Source of the DNA: Fimbriimonadaceae bacterium
GTDB lineage: Bacteria > Armatimonadota > Fimbriimonadia > Fimbriimonadales > Fimbriimonadaceae
Direction: 5' to 3'
Length of the DNA stretch: 38,175 nucleotides
Assembly (NCBI GenBank): GCA_025455775.1
Contig: JALOLT010000053.1
Span: forward strand, 1-38,175
The first letter of the stretch is position 1. Each line of letters opens with the position of its first letter. Of the stretch, positions 15,076 to 23,248 are shown piece after piece. A program made the position numbers and the translations under genes. The notes below the pieces were generated by a model. The model ran no database searches. It had not been told where the DNA came from and saw only the letters and a list, made by a program, of their open reading frames with translations.

Positions 15076-16755
15076 TTACGCAGCCAATGCGATAGGCCTA
15101 AACCTCATCGCAATTTGCGAGCGGCCATCGATATCGATCGTCGCACAGGTGAAGAGGTGGTTGTAGCGGCGCATCTGAGCGATGTTGTGCTTCTTGCCTG
15201 CTGTTTCTGGTTGGAGATCGTCGCCTGTCACCATCACTGTCAAATCCTTGATCGTCACATCAGTGCGGATCACGAGGCACTCGCCATCCTGCCGCCACTG
15301 GAGAGTCCGTCTGGCCTTTTCATAGTGGAAGATCCGTTCCAGCGTGAATTGGCTCATCCGTCTGTGTCTGGCAGTAGAGAGGGCAGTACTGAGCCCAGAC
15401 TCAAAGTCAAGGTCGTTTGCTCCAGAAGTGCTGAGAGTCAGATGGAAGATTCCGTGGGAGAAGTGTGCCTGACTCACCAGGTGATCGAGACCTGCCAGAG
15501 GAGTCGTGACCCCTGGATTATTGCTGGCAAAGGGAAACTCTAAGACATTGAATGGCTTACCGCCCCGGCGTATCGGGAAAAACGGCCGAGCCGTGCCAAA
15601 GAGATAACCGCTAGTGCCTGGCTGAACGCCTCCTTTTGTGGCGCAAATCTTGGCCCCCGCTGCCTCGGCTGCTTCATAAAGAGTGGTTAAGCCATGCCAA
15701 AAGTTATCGAACCCTCTCAGGGTCAAAATGCTCCGAGGGGCTGCTCTCAGAGTCTGAAGGTATTGCACCCTCATGTGCTCTTCCAGCGGGCCAGGCTCTG
15801 GGCGAAACAGAAGACCAGTTTCGTGATCCCACTTATCAAGGGCTTTATACACGTCTTGAGGGAAACCAGGGGAAGCGACGAGCCAGGTTGCTGGCATCCC
15901 GTACTTCATAAGGCCTCCCGCCACTTTTCGAATGTTTTCTGTCGCAGCAGAGGAGCAATCCACCGAGCAAACAATTGCCGAGTGGGCATTTTCCGGGAGG
16001 TGCCAGGCGATTGCTGTCCGTAAGTCAATCTCTTCGAGGGCTTCAATCAGAGAAGCTGCCCAAAGATTCCGCAAAGAGTCGATGTGAGGTTCGCCGAAGA
16101 TCGGGGCACTGTCGCCCAGCTCGACTCGATCCTGGTCGAACCTGAGATTCGTTCCCGACTCGGATCGCACTTGGCCATGCATCGTGTCGGCACTTCCGTC
16201 GCCTGGGCCGATGATGTCATTGCCGACTGCTCTGCCCCCGCCGATCAAGGCAAGGGTTTGCCCCAGATGAGGGGCGAAAAAGTAACAACTGCCTCGCTTT
16301 GTCAGGAGGGCTTCGCCGGTTGCACTCTTAACCAAGGGGAGCGAGGTCGAAGCGCAAGCCTTGGTACCACCCACAAACAAGATGCGGTTTGCCCCCTCTG
16401 GCCAAATCGCTTCAGGAGCATCTCCTGGGACTGCGTGATTTCTGCCGTACCAAAGAGGATTACGGGGAGCTTCAAGCCCAAGAACCGACTCAAAACCAAA
16501 GGCAGAGCCACAGGCAAACAGAACTTTTTTGCCTGAATGATGCCACTGCAGGATGGCTTGGAAAAGAGAGGGGGCCAGACTGTGGCTAGAACCGAACATC
16601 ACGAGTCCGTCAAACTCAGGCAACCTTTCGATCTGAGAAGAATCGATCCACTCAGAACAAAAGCCCACTGCTTCGACACATTCCTTTGTCCAGGATGAAT
16701 AGCTATCACTTGGATCAAGCCAAAAGGCAAGTTTTGCAATTCGTCTGGTCGCCAT
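15076..16755 (-). CDS. Uncharacterised protein with GATase1-like and deacetylase-like regions
   Basis: About 559 residues from ATG 16755, which has GGAGG 11 nt upstream; the frame extends to a GTG at 16872 that would abut hisG. Residues 1-200 look like a class I glutamine-amidotransferase-like Rossmann domain (KLAFWLDPSDSY, DGLVMFGSSHSLAPS, KKVLFACGSAFGFESVLG). Residues about 260-400 resemble a polysaccharide-deacetylase (NodB) barrel (SAIVCSVDCSSAATENIRKVAGGLMKYGMPATWL-type order). However, the metal motif is degenerate: the usual Asp pair reads VDCSS and no HxxxH is visible. The last about 110 residues look like a beta sandwich. Function is unknown; surface-polysaccharide modification is only a guess. 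It is divergent from hisG. Confidence 0.5.
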   Translation of the reverse strand: MATRRIAKLAFWLDPSDSYSSWTKECVEAVGFCSEWIDSSQIERLPEFDGLVMFGSSHSLAPSLFQAILQWHHSGKKVLFACGSAFGFESVLGLEAPRNPLWYGRNHAVPGDAPEAIWPEGANRILFVGGTKACASTSLPLVKSATGEALLTKRGSCYFFAPHLGQTLALIGGGRAVGNDIIGPGDGSADTMHGQVRSESGTNLRFDQDRVELGDSAPIFGEPHIDSLRNLWAASLIEALEEIDLRTAIAWHLPENAHSAIVCSVDCSSAATENIRKVAGGLMKYGMPATWLVASPGFPQDVYKALDKWDHETGLLFRPEPGPLEEHMRVQYLQTLRAAPRSILTLRGFDNFWHGLTTLYEAAEAAGAKICATKGGVQPGTSGYLFGTARPFFPIRRGGKPFNVLEFPFASNNPGVTTPLAGLDHLVSQAHFSHGIFHLTLSTSGANDLDFESGLSTALSTARHRRMSQFTLERIFHYEKARRTLQWRQDGECLVIRTDVTIKDLTVMVTGDDLQPETAGKKHNIAQMRRYNHLFTCATIDIDGRSQIAMRFRPIALAA

Positions 16756-16875
16756 ATCCCACAAATCCTCCCCGTCATGAGGCGAGGCTCCAGAAGTGAT
16801 CATCGGTCGAAATGATCCTGATCCCAAGCCTTCCCAGAGGAAAAGACTTGTGCCAGGTACCTTGACAACCACGTT

Positions 16876-17745
16876 ATGAAAATTCGACTTGGGATTCCAA
16901 AGGGGAGCCTGGAAGAGGCGACTTATTCGCTCTTTCGCCGCGCTGGCTGGGAGATCCGAGTGGCCTCACGCTCCTACCAGCCGATCATTGACGACGAAGA
17001 GATCGAGCCGATCCTGCTCCGACCGCAAGAAATCCCCCGCTACATCGACACGGGGATTATCGACGCGGGACTGACGGGACTTGATTGGATCAAGGATTGT
17101 GAGGCAGATCTCCACGAAATCTGCGAACTTCGGTACAGCAAACTCACCAGTAATCCAATCCGAGTCGTTCTAGCTGTTCATCAGGAGAGTCCCTACCAAA
17201 CAGCGGAAGACCTAGTCGGGAAAACAGTCGCGACGGAGTATGTTTCGATGGCAAAGAGGTTTTTTGAGGAGAAAAAGACAGGAGTCAAGGTCGAATTCTC
17301 CTGGGGAGCCTGCGAAGTCAAAGTCCCGGAGCTTGTGGATGCGATCGTGGTGAACACCGAAACTGGCTCCAGCCTAAGGGCTCACAATCTACGCATCATC
17401 GAAACCTTGGTCACATCGACCACCCGTTTTGTCTGTGCCCATTCCGTTTGGGCTGACCCAATACGGCGCGACAAACTCGAAGCGATGGGCATCCTCCTGA
17501 CGGGAGCGATCAATGCCACAAAGCTTGTGGGCCTGAAAATGAACTTGCCGAAGTCGATCCGGTCCGACGTGATGGCCATTCTCCCTGCCCTCAAAAATCC
17601 GACGATCTCTCCCCTCGCAGACGAGGATTGGATGGCGATGGAGATCATTGTCGGGGAAAGAGAAGCTCGCCTGCTGATTCCCCAACTCAAAAAAGCAGGG
17701 GTCTCGGGCCTCGTGGAATACCCTTTGAACAAAGTCGTCTATTAG
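16876..17745 (+). CDS. hisG: ATP phosphoribosyltransferase, long form
   Basis: First enzyme of histidine biosynthesis, joining ATP and PRPP. The 289-residue length and layout match the long, hexameric form: a catalytic periplasmic-binding-like domain starting IRLGIPKGSLEEA, then GIIDAGLTGLDWI, the KTVATEYVSMAKRFF loop and VVNTETGSSLRAHNLRII (PRPP-binding region). A C-terminal regulatory domain of about 75 residues follows (INATKLVGLKMNLPKS to the end), which in this family binds histidine for feedback inhibition. No other his gene is adjacent. The gene is divergent from the GATase-like gene, with about 120 nt between the preferred starts. Confidence 0.92.
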   Translation: MKIRLGIPKGSLEEATYSLFRRAGWEIRVASRSYQPIIDDEEIEPILLRPQEIPRYIDTGIIDAGLTGLDWIKDCEADLHEICELRYSKLTSNPIRVVLAVHQESPYQTAEDLVGKTVATEYVSMAKRFFEEKKTGVKVEFSWGACEVKVPELVDAIVVNTETGSSLRAHNLRIIETLVTSTTRFVCAHSVWADPIRRDKLEAMGILLTGAINATKLVGLKMNLPKSIRSDVMAILPALKNPTISPLADEDWMAMEIIVGEREARLLIPQLKKAGVSGLVEYPLNKVVY

Positions 17746-17780
17746 CTAGATATCCGCCTTTAGAAGAAACGTTCGAAAAT

Positions 17781-17806
17781 TTCAGGCAAGAATCAGCCTG
17801 AACTTT
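17781..17806 (+). terminator. Possible terminator after hisG
   Basis: TTCAGGC (17781-17787) pairs perfectly with GCCTGAA (17796-17802) around an 8-nt loop, followed by CTTTG. The 7-bp stem with a short T tail makes it a weak candidate. Confidence 0.45.
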
Positions 17807-17852
17807 GACCCACCACCAGCCATACTTTCTACAGGAACAGTGAGCATTTAAG

Positions 17853-18245
17853 ATGAATCCACAGAGAGTCGCGGTAATCGACGACAGTGCGGAAGACGGC
17901 GACTTGATCCTTCGCGCCCTGCGGGAATGTCCCGTCGTCGATGAAGCGATTCACTATCTTGACCCGGAACAAGCAGTCGAGGCACTCAGGACAGCCCCAG
18001 AGCAAAGTCCGCGTCTGGTTCTTGTCGACATCAAAATGCCTGGCCTGGATGGGTTTTCCGTCATTCGGAACTTGCGCACCTCCCTGCCTGTGGAAAAATG
18101 CCACTTTGCCGTGCTGAGCTCCAGCCAGGATCCTGAGGATGTCCACCGAGCTCACGCCTCTGGCGCTAACACCTACTTGGTTAAGCCAGTCGAGTTTCAG
18201 CAACTCAAAACCATGCTCTGCTCTCTCTGCGATACTTGGCTCTGA
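17853..18245 (+). CDS. Stand-alone response regulator receiver domain (CheY/RcpA-like)
   Basis: A 130-residue single-domain receiver. The acidic pair is VIDDS at about residues 9-11, the phosphoacceptor is Asp59 in LVLVDIKMPG, the switch residue is Ser in AVLSSSQ, and the conserved Lys is 111 in YLVKPVEF. No output domain follows, so it must signal by protein contact, like CheY or the small RcpA-type receivers paired with phytochrome or hybrid kinases. No kinase gene is nearby. AGGAAC lies about 16 nt before the ATG and a TACTTT box is slightly further upstream. Confidence 0.9.
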   Translation: MNPQRVAVIDDSAEDGDLILRALRECPVVDEAIHYLDPEQAVEALRTAPEQSPRLVLVDIKMPGLDGFSVIRNLRTSLPVEKCHFAVLSSSQDPEDVHRAHASGANTYLVKPVEFQQLKTMLCSLCDTWL

Positions 18246-18296
18246 ACCAGGGGCCAGTCACTAGGCCATCCGACACTTTCACGCAAACTGAGAGAC

Positions 18297-20288
18297 ATGG
18301 CAAAGGCTCCCGTGAAACCAGAAGATCTGATGAAGTTCCACTTCATCAGTGATCCCCAGATCTCCCCGGATGGTTCCGAAATTCTGTTCCACAAAGGGGT
18401 GATCACCGAGAAGAACAAGGTTCTTAACCACCTGTGGCTCCTCGATTGCCACACTCGGCACAGCCGACAACTCACCCAAGGTGAGAATGGGGTAGGCAGT
18501 GGAAGATGGTCGCCCGGCGGCAAAGAGATCGCCTTTGTGAGTGGGCGCGAAAAGCCAAGCCAACAGATTTATCTCCTTCCCCGCGAGGGGGGTGAGGCAC
18601 GGAAACTCACCAACCTCCCGGAAGGAGCCTTAAACGGACTCACCTGGTCACCAGACGGCAAGCTCCTTGCCTTCCAGTTCCGAGCCGTTCCTCACGAAAG
18701 GACCACCGCAGCCTCCAAGGAGAGAGAAGAAAAGGGCCTCTCCACCCCCCCTTGGGTTCTTGAGGATCTCTTCTACAAGCTCGATGGCGATGGAGTCTTT
18801 GGCGGTGCGCGCCACACCCTCTGGGTCGTGTCGGTTGAAACCGGCGAGATGCGAGAAGTTTACAAAGGGGATCCCACTGGCTTCGGATCTTTCGAGTGGC
18901 TGCCTGATTCCTCTGGATTCATCGTCGCCCACTCAGCCCATCGCGAGCCGATTCTCCACGACCCCAACGATCAGCTCTTTTTTGTTCCTTTGGAAGGCGA
19001 ACCGGAGCAAATCACCCAGTGGGAAGGAGTCACGATTAACAGGATTGCTGTCTCCCCCGACGGTCGGCGCATTGCCTTCTTGGGCGACACTGATCCCAGA
19101 GATGTTTGGGGTACAAGAAACGTAAAGGTTTATGGCTTGAACCGCAACGGGGCGGAGCTCCGTTGCCTATCGCAAGATGACTACTGCCTGTCTGTCCCGA
19201 GCCTTTCGGATACTGGGGCTGGGGGCGAGCCATTTCTTTCCTGGCTTCCCGACTCCGAGACTCTCCGCGTGATGGTAGGGTGGTGGGGCGAAGCTCATAT
19301 CGCGACGGTCAGTTGGAGTGAGCCGGGAGTTAAGCCCCTCACCTTTGGCAAGTTTGTTCTCGGCTTAGGCAACCTTTCCCAAGATGGCACGAAGCAAGCC
19401 CTGGTTCATGCCACCAAAACGACCCTCAATGAAGTCGCCTTGTGGGATGGACACTCGGTTCAAACTCTCACTGACTTCAATGGCCCAGTCTTAGCTGAGC
19501 TGGATTTGGTCGAGCCGGAAGATCAGACCTTGGTCACGGAGGACGGCTCCACCCTTCACTTCTGGGTCATGCAACCCAAGTCAGCCGCCAAGATCCCCGC
19601 TATCATCGAGATTCACGGAGGGCCTCACACCCAGTACTGTCACGCCTATTTCCACGAGTTTCAAGTGCTCTGTGCTGCTGGATACGCAGTGGTCTTCAGC
19701 AACCCTCGCGGGAGCAAAGGCTACGGGGAAGCCCATACCAGGGCGATCGAGCGGAACTGGGGAGATAAGGATTGGATCGACATCAGATCCTTGCTGGAAT
19801 GGCTCAAGGGTCAGTCGTGGGTTGATCCAGGCCGAATCGGTGTAATGGGGGGAAGTTACGGCGGCTACATGACCAACTGGGCCATCGGTCACACCACGGA
19901 CTTTCGCGCGGCGATCACCGATCGCTGCGTCCTGAACTGGACCAGTATGGCTGGCTCCTGTGACTTCCCCTTGAATCGCAAAGGCTACTTTGGGGCGAAT
20001 GCGTGGGAACCCCACGAAGCCATTAGCCATCTCTGGCAACAATCGCCCCTCAGTCACTGGCACAAGGTGAATACTCCCACGCTTGTTATCCATTCGGAAG
20101 GCGATTTGAGATGTCCGATTGAACAGGGGGATCAAGCCTTCGCCACCCTCAAGGCATTGGGGGTCAAGACGCGCTATGTTCGGTACCCAGCGTCGACCAG
20201 CCATGGGCTCAGTCGCACTGGCCCGCCAGATTTGCGGTTACATCGCCTCCACCAGATTTTGATCTGGTGGGACGAGCATTTGGCTTAG
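18297..20288 (+). CDS. S9 family peptidase (acylaminoacyl-peptidase/prolyl oligopeptidase type)
   Basis: A 663-residue serine peptidase. Residues 1-400 form a beta-propeller with PD40-type turns (QISPDGSEILF, RWSPGGKEIAFV, TWSPDGKLLAFQF, AVSPDGRRIAFLG). Residues about 410-663 form the alpha/beta-hydrolase domain. The catalytic triad is Ser520 in GGSYGGYM, Asp603 in HSEGDLRCP and His636 in STSHGLSR, with the HGGPH oxyanion segment upstream. No signal peptide is seen, so it is probably cytoplasmic, cleaving short or N-acylated peptides. Its stop at 20286-20288 overlaps the inferred original stop of the convergent GH30 gene. Confidence 0.93.
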   Translation: MAKAPVKPEDLMKFHFISDPQISPDGSEILFHKGVITEKNKVLNHLWLLDCHTRHSRQLTQGENGVGSGRWSPGGKEIAFVSGREKPSQQIYLLPREGGEARKLTNLPEGALNGLTWSPDGKLLAFQFRAVPHERTTAASKEREEKGLSTPPWVLEDLFYKLDGDGVFGGARHTLWVVSVETGEMREVYKGDPTGFGSFEWLPDSSGFIVAHSAHREPILHDPNDQLFFVPLEGEPEQITQWEGVTINRIAVSPDGRRIAFLGDTDPRDVWGTRNVKVYGLNRNGAELRCLSQDDYCLSVPSLSDTGAGGEPFLSWLPDSETLRVMVGWWGEAHIATVSWSEPGVKPLTFGKFVLGLGNLSQDGTKQALVHATKTTLNEVALWDGHSVQTLTDFNGPVLAELDLVEPEDQTLVTEDGSTLHFWVMQPKSAAKIPAIIEIHGGPHTQYCHAYFHEFQVLCAAGYAVVFSNPRGSKGYGEAHTRAIERNWGDKDWIDIRSLLEWLKGQSWVDPGRIGVMGGSYGGYMTNWAIGHTTDFRAAITDRCVLNWTSMAGSCDFPLNRKGYFGANAWEPHEAISHLWQQSPLSHWHKVNTPTLVIHSEGDLRCPIEQGDQAFATLKALGVKTRYVRYPASTSHGLSRTGPPDLRLHRLHQILIWWDEHLA

Positions 20289-22106
20289 CGACTCGCCAGA
20301 AGGGCGATGCTCCTGGCTGGGAGTGTGAACTCTACCTTGCCATCTGGCTTGTGCCCCAGTTGAGTTTCTCGCTTGGAGCTTATAGCTGGTTCCGACTCCC
20401 ATTCCTGCAATGGTGAGGGTTTTCGGGCCAGTTTCGTTGGCGAGGAGAATTGCCATCTTTCGCCCGGTTGGATCAAGAGAGGCCAGGTGTTCGACGTCAT
20501 CGGAAGTGATGCTGCTGTTGATCACAGACCAGCCGGGGGCGAAGGCAGTCTCCATCATCTTCATCGCGTGGAACGCTGGGTAAGGGGCCAGGCTCTTGGG
20601 ATCTACCAGGGTGTAGTTGTCTTGATATGTCCAATAATCAAGCCGTGAGGCACCAGATAACCTGGCACTCCTTGCGTAGGCCTTCGTGAGGCGGAGGGCG
20701 TTTTCCCACGAAGCCCAGGGATCGGGCCTCTGCCACAGTTGGGCATCGTGTCCTGCTTCAGTTCCCCAGATTGGCTTATTGAACTTTCTCCCCAAATCAC
20801 GAATCTTTTCGTAGGTGGAAGCCTCCACGCTCAGAGCATCCCAGGTGTGGTAGGCGATTGGCCCAAGAACGTCCTGAAGATCTGATGCCGCCATCTTGGC
20901 CTCGACGTAGGGGGGAAGGGCAGCCCCGCCTGCCGTATCTCCGATCAGGAACTTGATCTTGATACCCTTTGCTTCCCAAGCTTTCCGCGCGTCGCGAATG
21001 AATCGCACATACTCTTGGGGGCTCAGCTTTACATTGATGCCGTAATCTGGCTCGTTGAAGGAGAAGTAGTCTGGCTGAACTCCGTAGTACTCCTTCGCGG
21101 TGCGCAGGTACTCGCCAATGATCTCGATTAAGGTGTTCCATTCCGCCGCGGGAATCGAGAGGCCTCCCTGTTCTTGGCTTCCCCCCATTAGCCAGCGCGG
21201 AGGTTCCCAGACGCTCGCCATCACGGGAATTCCCTTGCTCTTCAGCTGCTTCATCGCCTCAAAACTTGCCCTCGCTTGGCCTTTTTCACTGTAGAGGCCT
21301 CGTTGGGGTGCCCAATGGTTGAGGGGGATCCCGATGCGAGCCGCCTTTACGTCCAAAGATTCAAGGATCTTTTTCCCGACCCCGTCCATCGCTTCTTGTG
21401 AGCCATATCGGGGCTGGCAGAAGTTTCCGCCGAGTCCCGCCAGGGTTTGATACTTCTGACTCTTGTTGAATGTGAGGGTCACAGGCTCGGGAGATGACGC
21501 TCCATAGACCTTTGAGTAGAGTTGCTCAAGGGTGAGAGTTTTCTGATAGTTTTCAACTGTGAAGCCTGCCAAGAACACCTCTTGGGCAGCAAAGGCAAAG
21601 CGAAAACTAAACATCGCTTCCCCAGGCCCGTAGCTCTGAGCCGAAACGAATGGGATCTCGACTTTGCGCCAGGCAATAGGATTTTGGGGTGCCCTCACCA
21701 TCCGCACGACGCTCTTTGTCCAGGGATCCGTTGCTTTTTCAAAGTAGAACTCCAGGACAGATGAGTTTCCGTCGATTCTTGTCCCTCTCATCCAGAAGGT
21801 AGCGAGCAGCAAATCACCCTGGCTCACGGCTGACTTATTGAGGATCGTGAGTTGGGTGGCGTTGGTTTCTGGGTCTCCCCTGCCGACCTTCACCAAAAGA
21901 GCTTCCCGGAAGGGCTGACTCGTGATCGGGACGACTTGGGTTGTGGTGGAAGTCCGCTCTATCCCTGTCACTGGGGTGGTGAGAAGATCTCTTGGGCCAA
22001 CGACGGCAGTCCCTTCGGTCTTGGTGGCTTGATTCCCTTGGTTGAGCAAAGCAGGGATATAGAAACCAGCCAGGGCGGCGATGCCCAGGCAAAGTGCGCC
22101 TTTCAT
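20238..22106 (-). CDS. GH30-type glycoside hydrolase (frameshifted near the C-terminus)
   Basis: Exported glycosidase: anchor or signal peptide (MKGALCLGIAALAGFYIPAL), a beta-sandwich region to about residue 190, then a GH30 beta/alpha barrel starting QTLAGLGGNF. Catalytic residues are acid/base Glu352 in FSFNEPDYG and nucleophile Glu450 in IWGTEAGH. The barrel is followed by the usual beta domain. As written the frame runs to 20238 with an unlikely tail. Removing one base from the CCCC run at 20354-20357 (GGGG on the coding strand) gives NSTGHKPDGKVEFTLPARSIALLASR-type ending at 20285, which is what GH30 C-termini look like. Likely substrate is a glucosyl, xylosyl or fucosyl glycan. A TAGAGT box 6 nt before the ATG suggests a leaderless mRNA. 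Confidence 0.8.
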   Translation of the reverse strand: MKGALCLGIAALAGFYIPALLNQGNQATKTEGTAVVGPRDLLTTPVTGIERTSTTTQVVPITSQPFREALLVKVGRGDPETNATQLTILNKSAVSQGDLLLATFWMRGTRIDGNSSVLEFYFEKATDPWTKSVVRMVRAPQNPIAWRKVEIPFVSAQSYGPGEAMFSFRFAFAAQEVFLAGFTVENYQKTLTLEQLYSKVYGASSPEPVTLTFNKSQKYQTLAGLGGNFCQPRYGSQEAMDGVGKKILESLDVKAARIGIPLNHWAPQRGLYSEKGQARASFEAMKQLKSKGIPVMASVWEPPRWLMGGSQEQGGLSIPAAEWNTLIEIIGEYLRTAKEYYGVQPDYFSFNEPDYGINVKLSPQEYVRFIRDARKAWEAKGIKIKFLIGDTAGGAALPPYVEAKMAASDLQDVLGPIAYHTWDALSVEASTYEKIRDLGRKFNKPIWGTEAGHDAQLWQRPDPWASWENALRLTKAYARSARLSGASRLDYWTYQDNYTLVDPKSLAPYPAFHAMKMMETAFAPGWSVINSSITSDDVEHLASLDPTGRKMAILLANETGPKTLTIAGMGVGTSYKLQARNSTGAQARWQGRVHTPSQEHRPSGESLSQMLVPPDQNLVEAM

Positions 22107-22261
22107 TCTGTTACTCTATCCGACTCACAGCAAGAATCCACTCAATCAGAAAGGTCATTTGACTGGATCGTCAGAGACGCTGAGAGAAATCTTAGGTTCC
22201 CGTGGCTTTTGAGGGTTGATCGGCGCGAAATGCCTCTTCACGACACCAACCGGAGGAAAGA

Positions 22262-22293
22262 ACAAAACCTCCACTCAAGGCAGAGGTGGAGGT
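22262..22293 (-). terminator. Terminator after the nitroreductase gene
   Basis: On the minus strand ACCTCCAC and GTGGAGGT (22286-22293 and 22267-22274) form an 8-bp stem with a partly paired 11-nt loop. A TTTGTTCTTT tail follows. It lies about 55 nt after the nitroreductase stop and before the GH30 start. Confidence 0.65.
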
Positions 22294-22347
22294 CTTGAGC
22301 CCATCCCTGGAGGTATCTCGCAGGTCATGGGGTGGGAGTTTGTTGGC

Positions 22348-22956
22348 TCAAACGAATCGGACGAATCGTTCTTGTGGATGGCGGAACGTGGGGAATCCTT
22401 CTTCGTCCTTGCGTCCCATCGCGACGAGGGCCGGGATCTGGACGTGGCTTTCGAAGCCAAAGAGCTCCCGAACCTGATCCGGAACGAAACCCAGCATCGG
22501 AGACGTCGCATAACCGTGAGCTTCCGCTGCCAGCAAAAGGTAGGACATGAAGCTGTAACCCTGGGCTTTTCCCCACCAGTGGAGATCTGCCTCGCTGTAA
22601 GAGTCGAAGTGGCCCAGGATCTGGCCCTTTACTCCCTCAGCTGCCCCTTCGTCATAGCCAGGATGGATCGTGTCCGCGACGTTTGCGAGGACATCATTCA
22701 TATCGGTGGCGATGACGAATACGACGGGAGCGGAACCGACCTGGGGTTGGCCAAAGGCTGCTGCCATTAACTTCTGCTTGGTTTCTTCATCGGTCACGGC
22801 AATCACGCGCCAGGGTTGCAAGTTCCACGGCGAGGGAGCAAGGCCTGCAACCCGGATGATCTCCGAAATAGTCTCGCGAGAGACAGGCTCGCTTGTGTAC
22901 TTGCGGATAGAACGTCGTGATTCGGCAGCTTGGGTGACGGTAAGTTCGTTGCTCAC
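22348..22956 (-). CDS. Nitroreductase family protein
   Basis: A 202-residue FMN-dependent oxidoreductase of the nitroreductase superfamily. Family features are RRSIRKYTSEPVSRETI at about 14-30 (FMN phosphate-binding Arg residues), APSPWNLQPWRVIAV at about 41-55, and the C-terminal GFVPDQVRELFGFESHVQIPALVAMGRKDE pattern in order. Such enzymes reduce nitro compounds, quinones or flavins with NAD(P)H in the cytoplasm; the natural substrate is unknown. The start is GTG 22956 with TAAACT only 6 nt upstream and no Shine-Dalgarno, suggesting a leaderless transcript. Confidence 0.88.
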   Translation of the reverse strand: MSNELTVTQAAESRRSIRKYTSEPVSRETISEIIRVAGLAPSPWNLQPWRVIAVTDEETKQKLMAAAFGQPQVGSAPVVFVIATDMNDVLANVADTIHPGYDEGAAEGVKGQILGHFDSYSEADLHWWGKAQGYSFMSYLLLAAEAHGYATSPMLGFVPDQVRELFGFESHVQIPALVAMGRKDEEGFPTFRHPQERFVRFV

Positions 22957-23074
22957 GCAATCAGTTTACTCTTCCGTCAGGCTTGCCCTGGGTCTGAGCT
23001 AAAGTGCCTCCAACCCATTCTCTGTAATAAAGAACCGGCAGTGATTGGGATGTCACCTGCCGGTCTCGTAAACT

Positions 23075-23160
23075 TGGTGCGCAGAAAAGGACTCGAACCT
23101 TCACGCCTTGTGGGCACTACCACCTCAAGGTAGCGTGTCTACCAATTCCACCATCTGCGC
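23075..23160 (-). tRNA. tRNA-Leu (GAG)
   Basis: Read on the minus strand: a 7-bp acceptor stem GCGCAGA/TCTGCGC, D-arm GGTGGAATTGGTAGACACG, anticodon stem CTACC/GGTAG around the loop TTGAGGT (anticodon GAG), a long class II variable arm (TGCCCACAAGGCG), T-arm with GGTTCGAGTCC, discriminator A and an encoded CCA (23075-23077). The long variable arm and A73 identify leucine. No other RNA gene is adjacent. Confidence 0.96.
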
Positions 23161-23248
23161 GTGGACTCGCATTGTACCACCGCAATCTAAGGTTTGGGCC
23201 TGGTCCCTCTAGGCATGAAATTCCTGGTCAGATTAAGATTCGAGTTGG

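Noticed and set aside
20340-20360. Programmed frameshifting in the GH30 gene
   Set aside because: The shift site is a plain GGGG run without a slippery heptamer, stimulatory Shine-Dalgarno or hairpin; mutation or read error is simpler.
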